A stretch of 64,000 nucleotides of DNA from Nocardioides marinisabuli. Its GTDB lineage: Bacteria; Actinomycetota; Actinomycetes; Propionibacteriales; Nocardioidaceae. Both the position numbers and the translations under genes were made by a program. This document shows positions 17,018 to 25,831 of the stretch, in pieces (position 1 is the stretch's first letter; the number at the start of each line of letters is the position of its first letter). The notes under the pieces were generated by a model, which worked only from the letters and a program-made list of their open reading frames with translations, was not told the DNA's origin and searched no databases. Where the stretch lies: NCBI RefSeq assembly GCF_013466785.1, contig NZ_CP059163.1, forward strand, positions 1,922,001-1,986,000, written 5' to 3'.

Positions 17018-18147
17018 GCGTGCACCCCCGGGGCGAACTTCGGCAGCCGCACCACGACCTTGGTGCCGGCGCCGGGCGCGGTCTCGACGACCAGGCCGTG
17101 GTCGTCGCCGTAGACCGCGCGCAGGCGTCCGTCGACGTTGCCCAGCCCGACGGAGTCGAGCGACTGGTCGCCCGCGAGCACGCGTCGGATGTGCTCGGGG
17201 TCCTCCCCGGCGCCGTCGTCCTCCACCTCGATCACGCACTCCTGTCCCTGGTCGATGGCCGCGATCCGGATGTGGCCCCCGCCCTCGGCGGACTCCAGAC
17301 CGTGACGCACCGCATTCTCGACCAGGGGCTGGATGCAGAGGAAGGGCACGGCCACGCTCAGCACCTCGGGCGCGATCGAGAGGGTGACCCGCAGCCGGTC
17401 GCCGAAGCGGGCCTGCTCGAGCAGCAGGTAGCGCTCCACCGAGCGCAGCTCCTCGGCCAGGGTGGTGTACTCGCCGTGGCGGCGGAAGGAGTAGCGGGTG
17501 AAGTCCGCGAACTCCAGCAGCAGCTCGCGGGCCCGGTCGGGGTCGGTGCGCACGAAGCTGGCGATCGCGCCCAGCGAGTTGTAGACGAAGTGCGGGCTGA
17601 TCTGGGCGCGCAGGGCGCGCACCTCGGCCTCCATCAGCCGCGTGCGCGAGGAGTCGAGCTCGGCCAGCTCGAGCTGCCCCGAGACCCAGCGGGCCACCTC
17701 GTCGGCGGCGCGGACCAGCCCGGCCGAGGCGTAGGGGCCGAAGACCAGGAGCGCGCCGATGACCCGGTCGTCGACCACGAGCGGGCTGATCACCGCGGCC
17801 CGCACCGGGCAGCCGCCCTGCTTGTCGGCCGGGCAGGGCAGCTCGCGCCGCGAGACGACCTGGGTGCCGCTGCGGGCGAGGGCCTCGGCCACCAGCGCCG
17901 GCACCTGCGCGGCGTGGTGCTGCCCGGCGCCGTCCCAGGCCAGCAGCCCCGAGGTGTCGCTCAGGGCGATCGCGGGCGTGCCGAGGAGGGCGCGCAGGTG
18001 CTTGATGGAGCGCTCGGCGCTCTCGCGGGTCAGTCCAGCACGCAGGGCGGGCGCGGCCAGCGAGGCGGTGTGCAGGGTGCGGAAGGTCGCGCGGTCGGCG
18101 TCGGAACCGAGGTGCGTACGCCGCCAGGGGCGCGGCAGGCGTGCCAC
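17014..18147 (-). CDS. LytS-like sensor histidine kinase with N-terminal GAF-like domain
   Basis: A 377-residue kinase partner of the adjacent LytTR regulator. Residues 1-165 resemble a GAF/PAS-like sensor without membrane spans. It contains a cysteine pair in ELPCPADKQGGCPVRAAV that might bind a metal or respond to redox. The His_kinase (PF06580) domain has the phospho-acceptor His near residue 186 (QISPHFVYNSLGAI). An HATPase domain follows with CIQPLVENAVRHGLE, VEDDGAGED and LGNVDGRLRAVYGD. Unlike classical LytS there is no multi-span 5TM domain, so it should be cytoplasmic and sense an internal signal. It heads the four-gene minus-strand operon. The ligand is unknown. Confidence 0.9.
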   Translation of the reverse strand: MARLPRPWRRTHLGSDADRATFRTLHTASLAAPALRAGLTRESAERSIKHLRALLGTPAIALSDTSGLLAWDGAGQHHAAQVPALVAEALARSGTQVVSRRELPCPADKQGGCPVRAAVISPLVVDDRVIGALLVFGPYASAGLVRAADEVARWVSGQLELAELDSSRTRLMEAEVRALRAQISPHFVYNSLGAIASFVRTDPDRARELLLEFADFTRYSFRRHGEYTTLAEELRSVERYLLLEQARFGDRLRVTLSIAPEVLSVAVPFLCIQPLVENAVRHGLESAEGGGHIRIAAIDQGQECVIEVEDDGAGEDPEHIRRVLAGDQSLDSVGLGNVDGRLRAVYGDDHGLVVETAPGAGTKVVVRLPKFAPGVHA

Positions 18148-18180
18148 GGCGCGGCCCTCAGCCCTTGTTCATCGCCGGGC

Positions 18181-19122
18181 TCACCGGAAGTCGATGAGCA
18201 GCATCGAGGTGTCGTCGTCGGCGACCGAGGGCCGCGGCGCCTTGGTGACCTCGTCCTCGATGCGCGGCATGCTGCCGGTCGTGACGGTCCACGGCGGGTC
18301 GGACTGGTGGGTGTCGTCGATCTCGGCGGCGGCGCGCTGCTCGGGGTGGCCGGGGTGGCCGGGGGCCGGTTCGGGAGCCGCCAGCGGGCGCACCCGCGCC
18401 CGGAAGCACGAGGTCAGGTAGGGCAGCTGCATGCCGTCCATGCCGCGGCCGTAGTCGTCGTAGAGCGCCAGCACGTCGGCCAGCAGCCGCTCCCGCTCGG
18501 CGGCCTCGAGGGTCGAGACGGAGGACAGCGAGCCGACGTAGTCGAGGATCGACTCGCGGTCCAGGACCTGCCAGTGCTTGGCGGTGTGCTCCTCGGCGTC
18601 GTCGAAGAGGTCGCTGTCGGCCAGCGGGCGGGTCAGCTCGTCGAGCGGGTGCTCGGGGCCCAGGATCCGGCTGAGCTTGCGCACCCACGGGATGCGCACG
18701 TCGCGCTGGTGCCAGACCAGGGACAGGTGGCCCCCGGGCTTGAGCACCCGGGCGATCTCGGGCAGGGCCCGCTCGTGGTCGAACCAGTGGAAGGCCTGCG
18801 CGGCCACCACGACGTCGTACCCGCGGTCGGCGGCGGGCAGCTCCTCGGCGCCCGCCACGCTGGTGCGCACGCCGGGCAGGCGCTCGCGCAGCACGCCCAG
18901 CATCTGCTCGTCGGGGTCGGTGGCGTGCACCACGTGGCCCAGGGCCACCAGCTGCTCGGTCAGCCGCCCGGTGCCGGCCCCCAGCTCGAGCACGGTGAGG
19001 CCGCCGCGCTGCTCGCCGCCGCCGAGCCAGGCCGCGACGTCGCGCGAGTAGGTCGGGCGGCCCCGGTCGTAGGCCCGGACCACCTGCCCGAAGGATCGCG
19101 CGTGCAGGAGGGGATCACTCAT
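18181..19122 (-). CDS. Class I SAM-dependent methyltransferase with long C-terminal extension
   Basis: A 313-residue protein whose first 240 residues form a small-molecule-type methyltransferase (Methyltransf_11/UbiE-like). It has motif I VLELGAGTGRLTEQL, motif II with VHATDPDEQML, and post-motif AAQAFHWFDHERALPEIARVLKPGG. The FHWF segment is common in this subgroup. The last 75 residues are Pro/His-rich (APGHPGHPEQ) and lack family counterparts I recognise; the segment may be a lineage-specific tail. It starts with ATG at 19122, 35 bases from the divergent gene at 19158, so the two share a compact promoter region. The substrate is unknown. Confidence 0.85.
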   Translation of the reverse strand: MSDPLLHARSFGQVVRAYDRGRPTYSRDVAAWLGGGEQRGGLTVLELGAGTGRLTEQLVALGHVVHATDPDEQMLGVLRERLPGVRTSVAGAEELPAADRGYDVVVAAQAFHWFDHERALPEIARVLKPGGHLSLVWHQRDVRIPWVRKLSRILGPEHPLDELTRPLADSDLFDDAEEHTAKHWQVLDRESILDYVGSLSSVSTLEAAERERLLADVLALYDDYGRGMDGMQLPYLTSCFRARVRPLAAPEPAPGHPGHPEQRAAAEIDDTHQSDPPWTVTTGSMPRIEDEVTKAPRPSVADDDTSMLLIDFR

Positions 19123-19157
19123 CGGGGCGAGCGTATCGGCTCGCTACCCTCGACGCC

Positions 19158-19889
19158 GTGACCTCCGATCCCTTGTCCTGGCTGGTGTCGCTCGAGGGTG
19201 TCCCCAGCGGCCTGGCCGCCGCCCGCGACGGGATCGACGTCGTGCTGCGCGACCGCGGCCTGCGGCGCACCAGCCCCGAGACCACCGCCGAGTCGCTGCT
19301 GCGCGGCGCGCACGCCAGCGCCGTGCTCGAGGGGTCGACCTCGACGCTCGCCGAGGTGCGCGCCGGCGAGGGCGACGCGGTCGCCCAGGACTCGCTGCGC
19401 CTCTCGACCGAGCTGCTCTCGCTTGTGCCGACGCTGGGTCGCTCGCCGCTCCAGGCACTGGCCCGGCTGCACGCCCTCGCCTCCGCCTCGAGCCTGCCCG
19501 CCGAGGAGCGCGGTCGCCCCCGCGACGCCGGGTCCGCCGGTCGGCTGCGCGACCTGGCCGACCTGATCACCTCGAGCGCCGGCTCGCCGGGCCTGCTGGT
19601 GGCGGCCGTGGTGCACGCCGACCTCGCCACCGCCGCCCCCTTCGCCTCCCACAACGGCCTGGTCGCCCGGGCCGCCGAGCGCCTCGTGCTGGTGGCCCGC
19701 GGGGTCGACGAGAAGTCGTTGGTGGTGCCCGAGGCCGGCCACCTCGCGCTCCGGGAGGCCTACGAGTCCAACCTGCGCGGCTACGCCACCGGCGGCGACG
19801 CGGGCGTGCACTCCTGGCTGCTCTACGCCACCGAGGCGTACGCCGCGGCCGCGGAGGCGTCCCCGCTGCGGAGGCCGGCGGAGGGCTGA
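19158..19889 (+). CDS. Conserved actinobacterial protein (SCO3559/Rv3662c-like), function unknown
   Basis: A 243-residue helical protein with GTG start at 19158 (GAVTSDPLSWL context). It is recognised mainly by position. It sits next to a convergent HAD-IB phosphatase and the Ssd/Tad locus, the order seen around SCO3559 and Rv3662c, where homologs are labelled oxidoreductase or hypothetical. Segments such as LLRGAHASAVLEGSTSTLAEVR and VHADLATAAPFASHNGLVARAAERLVL resemble the Fic-protein fold, although the canonical HPFxxGNGR loop is replaced by APFASHNGLVAR. It may thus be an inactive or divergent Fic-like protein; this is inference. A strong hairpin 23 bases downstream probably ends its transcript. 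Confidence 0.75.
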   Translation: MTSDPLSWLVSLEGVPSGLAAARDGIDVVLRDRGLRRTSPETTAESLLRGAHASAVLEGSTSTLAEVRAGEGDAVAQDSLRLSTELLSLVPTLGRSPLQALARLHALASASSLPAEERGRPRDAGSAGRLRDLADLITSSAGSPGLLVAAVVHADLATAAPFASHNGLVARAAERLVLVARGVDEKSLVVPEAGHLALREAYESNLRGYATGGDAGVHSWLLYATEAYAAAAEASPLRRPAEG

Positions 19890-19911
19890 GCCCGCCAGCG
19901 TCGGGCAAGCA

Positions 19912-19945
19912 GATGGCCCCGGGAGCAGTGCTCCGCGGGGCCATC
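19912..19945 (+). terminator. Rho-independent-like terminator after the conserved protein gene
   Basis: GATGGCCCC (19912-19920) and GGGGCCATC (19937-19945) form a perfect 9-bp stem with an inner GGAG/CTCC extension. There is no U-tract, as is usual in GC-rich actinomycetes. Confidence 0.75.
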
Positions 19946-20199
19946 GCTGACACGTGTCCTGGCTGGCTACCAAGCGTGCACTCATAAGCTGTCTCGGAAG
20001 TGTTCCGTGGACAAGCGCCCTGTAGGAAGGGTGGATCGCCGCGTGGGTACCCCTGGTCACGTGTACGTCTATGGAGTTGGTACCCCCTTGTGTACGCCGA
20101 TGTGACGCGCGACACAAGGGGACGGCATGAAAATGCCGAACCTCGTACCTGCGGGAGCACCCGCCCCGGAGGTGGCCGGGCGAGCGTGCGTCGGAGAGC
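19946..20199. ncRNA. Structured gap between convergent genes; candidate 6C-type small RNA locus
   Basis: This 254-base space holds no convincing gene and is clearly less GC-rich than its neighbours. It contains two GGTACCCC-type segments (20047-20053 and 20079-20087). There is a perfect 10-bp stem CCCCTTGTGT (20084-20093) with ACACAAGGGG (20112-20121). Directly after it lies the tetraloop hairpin CGGCAT-GAAA-ATGCCG. In Streptomyces the 6C small RNA (scr3559) lies near the matching genes SCO3558/SCO3559, and mycobacterial B11 is in the same neighbourhood. A true run of six C residues is not visible here, so the call rests on synteny and structure. Strand is undetermined. Confidence 0.35.
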
Positions 20200-20985
20200 T
20201 CAGGCGGTCGGGCCGCGGCGGCGCGCACCGGCCCAGACTGCCCCGCCCACGGCCACCGCGCCACCCACGGCGAGGGCGGCCAGGGTCGGTCGCACCCGCA
20301 CCCGGCTGCGCAGCGCGACCGGGCGCATGAAGACCAGGACCGGCCAGTCGCGCTCGGTGGCGGTGCGGCGCAGCTCCTTGTCGGGGTTGACCGCGTGGGG
20401 GTGTCCCACGGCCTCCAGCATCGGGACGTCGGTCACCGAGTCGCTGTAGGCGTAGCAGTCGGCGAGGTCGTAGCCGCGCTGGGCGGCCAGCTCGAGGATC
20501 TCCACGGCCTTCTGCTCGGCGTAGACGTAGGTCGCGATCTCGCCGGTGTAGCAGCCGTCCTCGACCTCGAGGCGGGTGGCGACCACGGTGTCGGCGCCGA
20601 GCATCGCGCCGATCGGCTCGACGACCTCGGTGCCGGAGGCCGAGACGATCACGATGTCGCGTCCTGCGGCCCGGTGCTCCTCGATGAGGGCGACGGCCTC
20701 GTCGTAGACGATCGGGTCGACGACGTGGTGCAGGGTCTCGGCGACGATCTCGTTGACGGTCGCGACGTCCCAGCCCTTGCACAGCTGCGACATGAACTGG
20801 CGCAGCTTCTCCATCTGGTCGTGGTCCGCGCCGCCGACGAGGTAGACGAACTGGGCGTACGCCGAGCGCAGGACGGCGCGTCGCGAGATCAGCCCTCCCG
20901 CCTGGAAGGGCTTGCTGAAGGCCAGCGTGCTCGACTTGGCGATGATCGTCTTGTCGAGGTCGAAGAAAGCCGCGGAGGCGGTCAT
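20200..20985 (-). CDS. HAD-IB family phosphatase (SerB-like; SCO3558/Rv3661 type)
   Basis: A 261-residue haloacid-dehalogenase hydrolase of subfamily IB. Motif I AFFDLDKTIIAKSS carries the catalytic Asp pair, motif II is VSASGTEVVEPIG, and motif III/IV is YAYSDSVTDVPMLEAVGHPHAVNPD. The C-terminus ends in a hydrophobic span (about 225-255, LAALAVGGAVAVGGAVWAG), so it may be membrane-anchored. Homologs at this locus in Streptomyces are described as morphological-differentiation related, and it always adjoins the Ssd/Tad genes. It is divergent from the Ssd-like gene and convergent with the conserved protein at 19158. The substrate is unknown; phosphoserine is only one possibility. Confidence 0.9.
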   Translation of the reverse strand: MTASAAFFDLDKTIIAKSSTLAFSKPFQAGGLISRRAVLRSAYAQFVYLVGGADHDQMEKLRQFMSQLCKGWDVATVNEIVAETLHHVVDPIVYDEAVALIEEHRAAGRDIVIVSASGTEVVEPIGAMLGADTVVATRLEVEDGCYTGEIATYVYAEQKAVEILELAAQRGYDLADCYAYSDSVTDVPMLEAVGHPHAVNPDKELRRTATERDWPVLVFMRPVALRSRVRVRPTLAALAVGGAVAVGGAVWAGARRRGPTA

Positions 20986-21147
20986 GGGTCGAGCCTAGGC
21001 GGTGGTGGCCACCGTGCGGGGCGGTCCGGGGCGGGCGCGGCGTGGGATGCGCCACCTCGGGCGCACACCCGGGCCGTGGCGCGGGGTCGTTCCACAGGGT
21101 CCGTACGACGTCGCGCCGGGCCGCTGCGGCCGGGGCAGCGTGGGCCC

Positions 21148-22254
21148 ATGAGCCCACTGCGCAGCGCACCCCTCCCCACCGGTCCCGCCAGCCCCTCGGC
21201 CGAGGCCGAGCCCGACCCGCCGCTGGTGGTGACCCGCGACCGCGACCTGCTCGACGAGGTCGGGCGGCTGGCGGCCGCGGCCGGCACGGCGCTGGCCGCC
21301 ACCGGTGAGCCCGCCCAGGCGCTGCGCCGCTGGTCCCGGGCGCCGCTGGTGCTGCTCGGCGCCGACCTGGCCGGGGAGATGGCGGTGCTGGGTCCGCCGC
21401 GCCGCCCCCGGGTGCACGTGGTCAGCACCCGGGCGGTGCCCGACGACCTCTTCCGCCTGGCCCTCGCCGTCGGGGCCGCCGACGTCTCCGACCTGCCGGA
21501 CTCGGCGGGCTGGCTGACCGAGCTGCTCACCGACCTCGGCGAGGCGCGGGTGCGCCCGGCCCGGGTGGTGGCCGTGGTCGGGGGCTCGGGCGGGGCTGGC
21601 GCCACCACGCTGGCCTGCGCGCTCGGCCAGCGCGCCGCGCGGCGCGGACCCACCCTGGTCGTCGACACCGACGCGGCGGGCCCCGGCCTCGACCGGGTGC
21701 TGGGCCTCGAGCGGCGCGACGGCGTCCGGTGGGACTCGCTGGGGCGCACCACGGGCCGGCTCAGTGCCAGGTCGCTGCGCGACGCCGTGCCGCGCGAGGC
21801 CGACCTGGGCGTGCTGACCTGGCCGCCGGGCCGGGCCGACACGCTGGCCCCCTTCGCCGCCCGCGAGGCGCTCTCGGCCGCCCGGCGCGGGCACGAGACC
21901 GTCGTCGTCGACCTGCCGCGGGTGCTCGGCCCGGTCGCGGAGGAGGTGGTCGCGCACTGCGACCTCGTGCTGGTGGTCGTGGTCCCCACGGTGCCGGGGC
22001 TGGCCTCCGCGGCCCGGGTCTGCGCCCGGCTCGGCGACCCGGGCCGCACTCGCCTCGTCGTGCGCGGCTCGGCGGACCCGTCGCTGGTGAGCCGGGCCGT
22101 CGGAGCCCCCGTGCTCGCCGCGATGGGCGACCAGCGCGGCCTCGACGAGGCCGTGGACCTCGGGCGCGGCCCGGCGGCCTCCGAGCGCGGCGTGCTGGCC
22201 CGCACCGCCTCGGGGCTCCTCGACCGCCTCGAGGTCCTCGGCGAGGCGGCGTGA
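21148..22254 (+). CDS. ssd: CpaE/Ssd-like septum-site/secretion ATPase
   Basis: A 368-residue MinD/ParA-superfamily protein of the actinobacterial 'helicase/secretion neighborhood CpaE-like' group (Rv3660c, Ssd). The N-terminal 130 residues form a divergent receiver-like domain (PPLVVTRDRDLLDEVGRLA). The ATPase region has VVAVVGGSGGAGATTLACALG, a deviant Walker A in which the usual Lys before Thr-Thr is Ala. It continues with LVVDTDAAGPGLDRVLGLE and TVVVDLPRVLG. The missing Lys is worth noting: nucleotide hydrolysis may be altered, although Ssd proteins are known to be atypical. ATG at 21148 follows a weak GGGGCAG. The stop overlaps the tadA GTG by 4 bases. Likely positions the Tad apparatus or affects septation. 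Confidence 0.9.
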   Translation: MSPLRSAPLPTGPASPSAEAEPDPPLVVTRDRDLLDEVGRLAAAAGTALAATGEPAQALRRWSRAPLVLLGADLAGEMAVLGPPRRPRVHVVSTRAVPDDLFRLALAVGAADVSDLPDSAGWLTELLTDLGEARVRPARVVAVVGGSGGAGATTLACALGQRAARRGPTLVVDTDAAGPGLDRVLGLERRDGVRWDSLGRTTGRLSARSLRDAVPREADLGVLTWPPGRADTLAPFAAREALSAARRGHETVVVDLPRVLGPVAEEVVAHCDLVLVVVVPTVPGLASAARVCARLGDPGRTRLVVRGSADPSLVSRAVGAPVLAAMGDQRGLDEAVDLGRGPAASERGVLARTASGLLDRLEVLGEAA

Positions 22255-23429
22255 GCCAGGTGCCGACGGCCCTCGACACCGGCGACCTGGTCGAGGTGGT
22301 CCGCGACCACCTGGCCCGCGACCCGGGCCCGCTGACCCCGCACCGCGTCGCCACCGCGCTGCGCGCCACCGGCCGGCCCGTCGGTGACACCACGGTCCTG
22401 GCGGTCCACGAGGCGCTGCGTCGCGACGTGCTCGGTGCTGGTCCCCTCGAGCCGCTGCTGCGGCGCCCCGGCGTGACCGACGTGCTGGTCAACGGCGCCG
22501 CCCAGGTCGTCGTCGACCGGGGTCAGGGGCTCGAGCCGACCGGGGTCGTCTTCCCCGACGACGCGGCCGTGCGCCGGCTGGCCCAGCGCCTGGCCGCCGC
22601 GGCCGGGCGCCGCCTCGACGACGCCACGCCGTACGCCGACGTGCGGCTGCCCGACGGCACCCGGCTGCACGCGGTGCTGGCGCCGGTGGCCCGGCCGGGC
22701 ACCTCGATCTCGCTGCGGGTGCCGCCGAGCCGGGCGATCCGCGTCGACGACCTCGTCGCCGACGGCGCGCTGCCGGCCGGCGGTGCCCGGCTGCTGCGCG
22801 CCGTGGTGGCCTCGCGGCTCGCCTTCCTGGTCACCGGCGGCACCGGCAGCGGCAAGACCACCCTGCTGGCGGGGCTGCTGGGCCTCGTCGACCCGGCCGA
22901 GCGGCTGGTGCTCGTCGAGGACTCCTCCGAGCTGCGGCCCGACCACCCGCACGTGGTGGGGCTCGAGGGCCGGCCCGCCAACATCGAGGGCGCCGGCGCC
23001 GTCGACGTGCGCACCCTGGTGCGCCAGGCGCTGCGGATGCGGCCCGACCGGATCGTGGTGGGGGAGGTGCGCGGCGCCGAGGTCGTCGACCTGCTGGCCG
23101 CCCTCAACACCGGCCACGAGGGCGGCTGCGGCACCCTGCACGCCAACTCCGCGGCCGACGTGCCCGCCCGCGTCGAGGCGCTGGCCCTGGCCGCCGGCCT
23201 CGACCGCGCCGCGACCCACAGCCAGCTGGCCTCGGGGGTGCACCTGGTCGTGCACCTGGCCCGCGGTCGCGACGGCGTACGCCGGGTGCGTGAGCTGGCC
23301 GTGCCCGAGCGCGGCCCCGACGGGCTGGTGCGGATGCTGACCGCCGCCCGGCTCGACGGCGACCGGGTGCAGGACGGCCCCGGCGCCCCGCGGCTGGCGG
23401 CGCTGCTCGAGCCCGCGGACCGGCCGTGA
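22251..23429 (+). CDS. tadA: TadA/CpaF-type secretion ATPase
   Basis: Cytoplasmic hexameric motor of the Flp/Tad pilus or secretion system. The 392-residue protein has Walker [16 protein letters not shown] (near residues 195-205), the Asp box [18 protein letters not shown], Walker B with [26 protein letters not shown], and the His box [17 protein letters not shown]. The N-terminal domain contains [17 protein letters not shown] at 22251 overlaps the ssd stop. It corresponds to Rv3659c and the 'helicase/secretion neighborhood ATPase' group. It is shorter than Caulobacter CpaF, as is normal in actinomycetes. Downstream membrane genes overlap by 4 bases, so the block is one operon. Confidence 0.95.
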   Translation: MSQVPTALDTGDLVEVVRDHLARDPGPLTPHRVATALRATGRPVGDTTVLAVHEALRRDVLGAGPLEPLLRRPGVTDVLVNGAAQVVVDRGQGLEPTGVVFPDDAAVRRLAQRLAAAAGRRLDDATPYADVRLPDGTRLHAVLAPVARPGTSISLRVPPSRAIRVDDLVADGALPAGGARLLRAVVASRLAFLVTGGTGSGKTTLLAGLLGLVDPAERLVLVEDSSELRPDHPHVVGLEGRPANIEGAGAVDVRTLVRQALRMRPDRIVVGEVRGAEVVDLLAALNTGHEGGCGTLHANSAADVPARVEALALAAGLDRAATHSQLASGVHLVVHLARGRDGVRRVRELAVPERGPDGLVRMLTAARLDGDRVQDGPGAPRLAALLEPADRP

Positions 23430-24301
23430 CCGTGGCGGTGGGCGCGGCGGCCGGCCTCCCCGTGGGCCCGCCCGTCCTCCTGGCCGTCCTGGCCGCCGTC
23501 GCAGCGGCCGGGGCGGCCGCGCTGCTGGTCCGGCCCGACCCGACGAGGAACCTGCGGGGGCGCACGGGGACGGACGCGGGGAACGGCAGGGGGGAGGACA
23601 CGGGGAACAGGAGGGGGAGCAGGTGGCTGGCGCTCGGCCTGCTGGGCGCGGCGGTGCTCGCGGCCGGTGGGGTCGCCCTGGTGCGGCTGCTGGCGCCCGT
23701 GCTGGTGGCGCTGGCGGCGGCCTGGGTGCTGCTGGTCCTGCACCGTCGTCGTCGCGCGGACCGGCTGGCCACCGAGCGCGCGGAGCGGGTGCGTGAGACC
23801 TGCGAGACGCTCGCCTCCGAGCTCGCCGCGGGCCGCCCGCCGGGCGCTGCGCTGGAGCGGGCCGCCGAGGAGTGGGCGGTGCTGGCCCCGGTCGCGGAGG
23901 CGCACCGGGTCGGGGCCGACGTACCGGCTGCGTGGCGGGCGGCAGGGGAGGTCCCGGGCGCCGGTGACCTGCGGCTGGTGGCCGCGGCCTGGCAGGTGGC
24001 CCACCGCACCGGCCACGGCCTGGCCCACGCCGTGGCCCGGGTGTCGGTCGACCTGCGCCGGGCGCGCGGGACCCGGCGGGTCGTGGCCGGCGAGCTGGCC
24101 TCGGCGCGCGCGACCGCGCGGCTGGTCGCGGTGCTGCCGGTGGGGGCGCTGCTGATGGGCTCGGGCGCGGGTGGCGACCCGGTCGCCTTCCTGCTCGGGC
24201 ACCCCGTGGGCCTGGCCTGCCTGGCCGCCGGGGTGGCGCTCGCCCTCGCCGGCCTCGCCTGGATCGAGGCGCTGGCCCGCGAGGCCGGGCGCGGCGCGTG
24301 A
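23426..24301 (+). CDS. TadB-like inner-membrane platform protein
   Basis: A 291-residue membrane protein of the type II secretion F/TadB group. It has two N-terminal spans (about 14-36 and 69-105) separated by a charged, repetitive linker ([20 protein letters not shown]). A T2SSF domain follows ([46 protein letters not shown]), with two spans at the C-terminus. It interacts with TadA to drive pilus assembly. The GTG start at 23426 overlaps tadA. The linker is coded by repeated GGGGA-rich triplets and is probably disordered. Matches Rv3658c by order and family. Confidence 0.88.
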   Translation: MTVAVGAAAGLPVGPPVLLAVLAAVAAAGAAALLVRPDPTRNLRGRTGTDAGNGRGEDTGNRRGSRWLALGLLGAAVLAAGGVALVRLLAPVLVALAAAWVLLVLHRRRRADRLATERAERVRETCETLASELAAGRPPGAALERAAEEWAVLAPVAEAHRVGADVPAAWRAAGEVPGAGDLRLVAAAWQVAHRTGHGLAHAVARVSVDLRRARGTRRVVAGELASARATARLVAVLPVGALLMGSGAGGDPVAFLLGHPVGLACLAAGVALALAGLAWIEALAREAGRGA

Positions 24302-25038
24302 GCCCCTGGGCGGTGGCGCTGCTGGCCGCCGCGGCCACGGCGGCGTGGGTGCCGCCCGCCCGTGGTCGCCCGTCGATCCTGGGCTCCGCCGGGGTGCCGG
24401 GCGGCGCCACGGGCGCCGCGGAGCCCGCTGCGGCGCAGGGCTGGATGCGCCGGCACCGCTGGCTGCTGGCCATGTGCGCCGCGGCGGTGGGCCCGACCGT
24501 CGTCGGCGGGGCGACCGGGGCCGTGGCCGGGCCGGTGCTGGCAGTGGTCGTCTGGGTCGTGGTCGGTCGCTCCGAGCCGCCGGCGCTGCGTCGCCGACGT
24601 GAGCAGGTGCGCCGCGACCTGCCCCACCTGGTCGGGCTGCTCGCGGTGGCGCTGCGGGCGGGGGCCGCCGCCGGTGACGCCGTGGCGGTGGCCGGGGCCG
24701 CCCTGCCCGGGCCGGCCGCCGACCACCTGCTGGCGCTGACCTCGAGGCTGGGCCTGGGTGTCGACCCGGGCGCGGTGTGGCACGACGTGGCGGGCGACCC
24801 GCTGCTGGCCCCGCTGGGCCGCGCGCTCGCGCGCGCCCACACCAGCGGGTCGTCGGTGGTCGAGGCGGTCGAGGACCTGGCCGACGCCCTGGCCCGCGAG
24901 GCCGGCGCCGACGCCGAGGACCTGGCCCGGTCCGTGGGGGTGCGGGCCGCGGTGCCCCTCGGCGTCTGCCTCCTGCCCGCCTTCGTGCTGGTCGGCATCG
25001 TGCCGCTGGCCGCCGGGCTGATGCGGACCCTGCTGTGA
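24298..25038 (+). CDS. TadC-like inner-membrane platform protein
   Basis: A 246-residue T2SSF-domain membrane protein, the second platform component of the Tad apparatus (Rv3657c-like). Hydrophobic spans lie at residues 1-18, 58-90 and 215-245. The central helical domain includes [29 protein letters not shown] and [26 protein letters not shown], the family hallmark. GTG at 24298 overlaps the TadB-like stop. A 152-base gap follows before the pilin-like gene, which may have its own promoter so that the subunit can be made in excess. Confidence 0.88.
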   Translation: MSPWAVALLAAAATAAWVPPARGRPSILGSAGVPGGATGAAEPAAAQGWMRRHRWLLAMCAAAVGPTVVGGATGAVAGPVLAVVVWVVVGRSEPPALRRRREQVRRDLPHLVGLLAVALRAGAAAGDAVAVAGAALPGPAADHLLALTSRLGLGVDPGAVWHDVAGDPLLAPLGRALARAHTSGSSVVEAVEDLADALAREAGADAEDLARSVGVRAAVPLGVCLLPAFVLVGIVPLAAGLMRTLL

Positions 25039-25190
25039 GCCGCCGGCGCTGCGGGCCAGGGGCCGTGCACAGGCGCTGCGTCGCGCGGGCCCGCCCACAC
25101 GCCGCCTGCGGCCGGCCCCGGGGTGCGCCCGGGCGACCCAGGATCGGGGGACCGGTCGCGACCCCGCGGCCCCGACAAGGAGGAGCACCC

Positions 25191-25409
25191 GTGCACCACG
25201 ACCCCGACCACACCCAGCACCCCGACGACGCCCGGCCGCCCGACCCGACCCGCGGCGACGACGGCATCACCACCGCCGAGTACGCCGTCGGCACCGCTGC
25301 CGGCGCCGGCCTGGCCGGTCTGCTCTACGCGATGCTCACCGGCGGCTTCGGCGACCAGCTGCTCACCACCCTGTTCGACCACGTGCTCGGCCTGCTGGGC
25401 ATCGGGTGA
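25191..25409 (+). CDS. DUF4244 Flp pilin-like small protein
   Basis: A 72-residue protein, the probable pilin subunit of the Tad system (Rv3656c-like). The N-terminal 30 residues are hydrophilic and His/Asp/Pro-rich. They end in a type IV prepilin site G-I-T-T-A-E, so cleavage after Gly leaves Glu at position 5 of the mature protein. A single hydrophobic helix follows (YAVGTAAGAGLAGLLYAML). GTG at 25191 is supported by a strong AAGGAGGAGC ribosome site at 25177-25186. Its stop overlaps the TadE-like GTG. DUF4244 proteins occur at this site in most actinomycete Tad loci. Confidence 0.88.
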   Translation: MHHDPDHTQHPDDARPPDPTRGDDGITTAEYAVGTAAGAGLAGLLYAMLTGGFGDQLLTTLFDHVLGLLGIG

Positions 25410-25831
25410 GCCGCGGGTCGCGCCGCCGGCACCCGCCGCGTGCTCCGGGTGGCCCGCGTGGCCCGGGTGGCCCGGGGGCGCGACCCGAGCGCGGCGCCGT
25501 GACCGCCGAGCTGGCGATGGTGCTGCCGCTGCTGCTGGCCGTCGTGGTGGCGATGACCTGGCTGCTCAGCGTCGGCCTGGCCCAGGTCCGCGTCGTCGAC
25601 GCGGCACGCGAGGCCGCCCGGGCCCTGGCCCGCGGCGACGACCAGGCCCGCGCGGTCGCGCTGGCGGCGCAGGTGGCGCCACCGGGCAGCCGGGTGGCGG
25701 TGGCCCGGGCCGACGGCACCGTCGTGGTCACCGTGACCGGCACGGTCAGCGGGCCGGGCGGGCTGCTCGCGGCGCTGCCGGGCGCCGAGGTGTCGGCGGC
25801 CGCGACGGCGCTGGAGGAGCAGGCACCGTGA
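25406..25831 (+). CDS. TadE-like pseudopilin
   Basis: A 141-residue TadE-family protein (Rv3655c-like). After a Pro/Gly-rich leader (RGPGGPGARPERG) comes G-A-V-T-A-E with Glu at +5, then a hydrophobic helix (LAMVLPLLLAVVVAMTWLLS). The exported domain begins with VVDAAREAARALARGD, typical of TadE. A prepilin peptidase would be needed, and none is in the window. GTG at 25406 overlaps the pilin-like stop. Acts in assembly or priming of the Flp fibre. Confidence 0.87.
   Translation: MSRGSRRRHPPRAPGGPRGPGGPGARPERGAVTAELAMVLPLLLAVVVAMTWLLSVGLAQVRVVDAAREAARALARGDDQARAVALAAQVAPPGSRVAVARADGTVVVTVTGTVSGPGGLLAALPGAEVSAAATALEEQAP

Noticed and set aside
20127..20330. Small plus-strand gene starting MKMPNL after the GAAA hairpin
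   Set aside because: It has a plausible ribosome site, but most of it overlaps the HAD phosphatase gene in antisense and soon turns Arg/Pro-rich.
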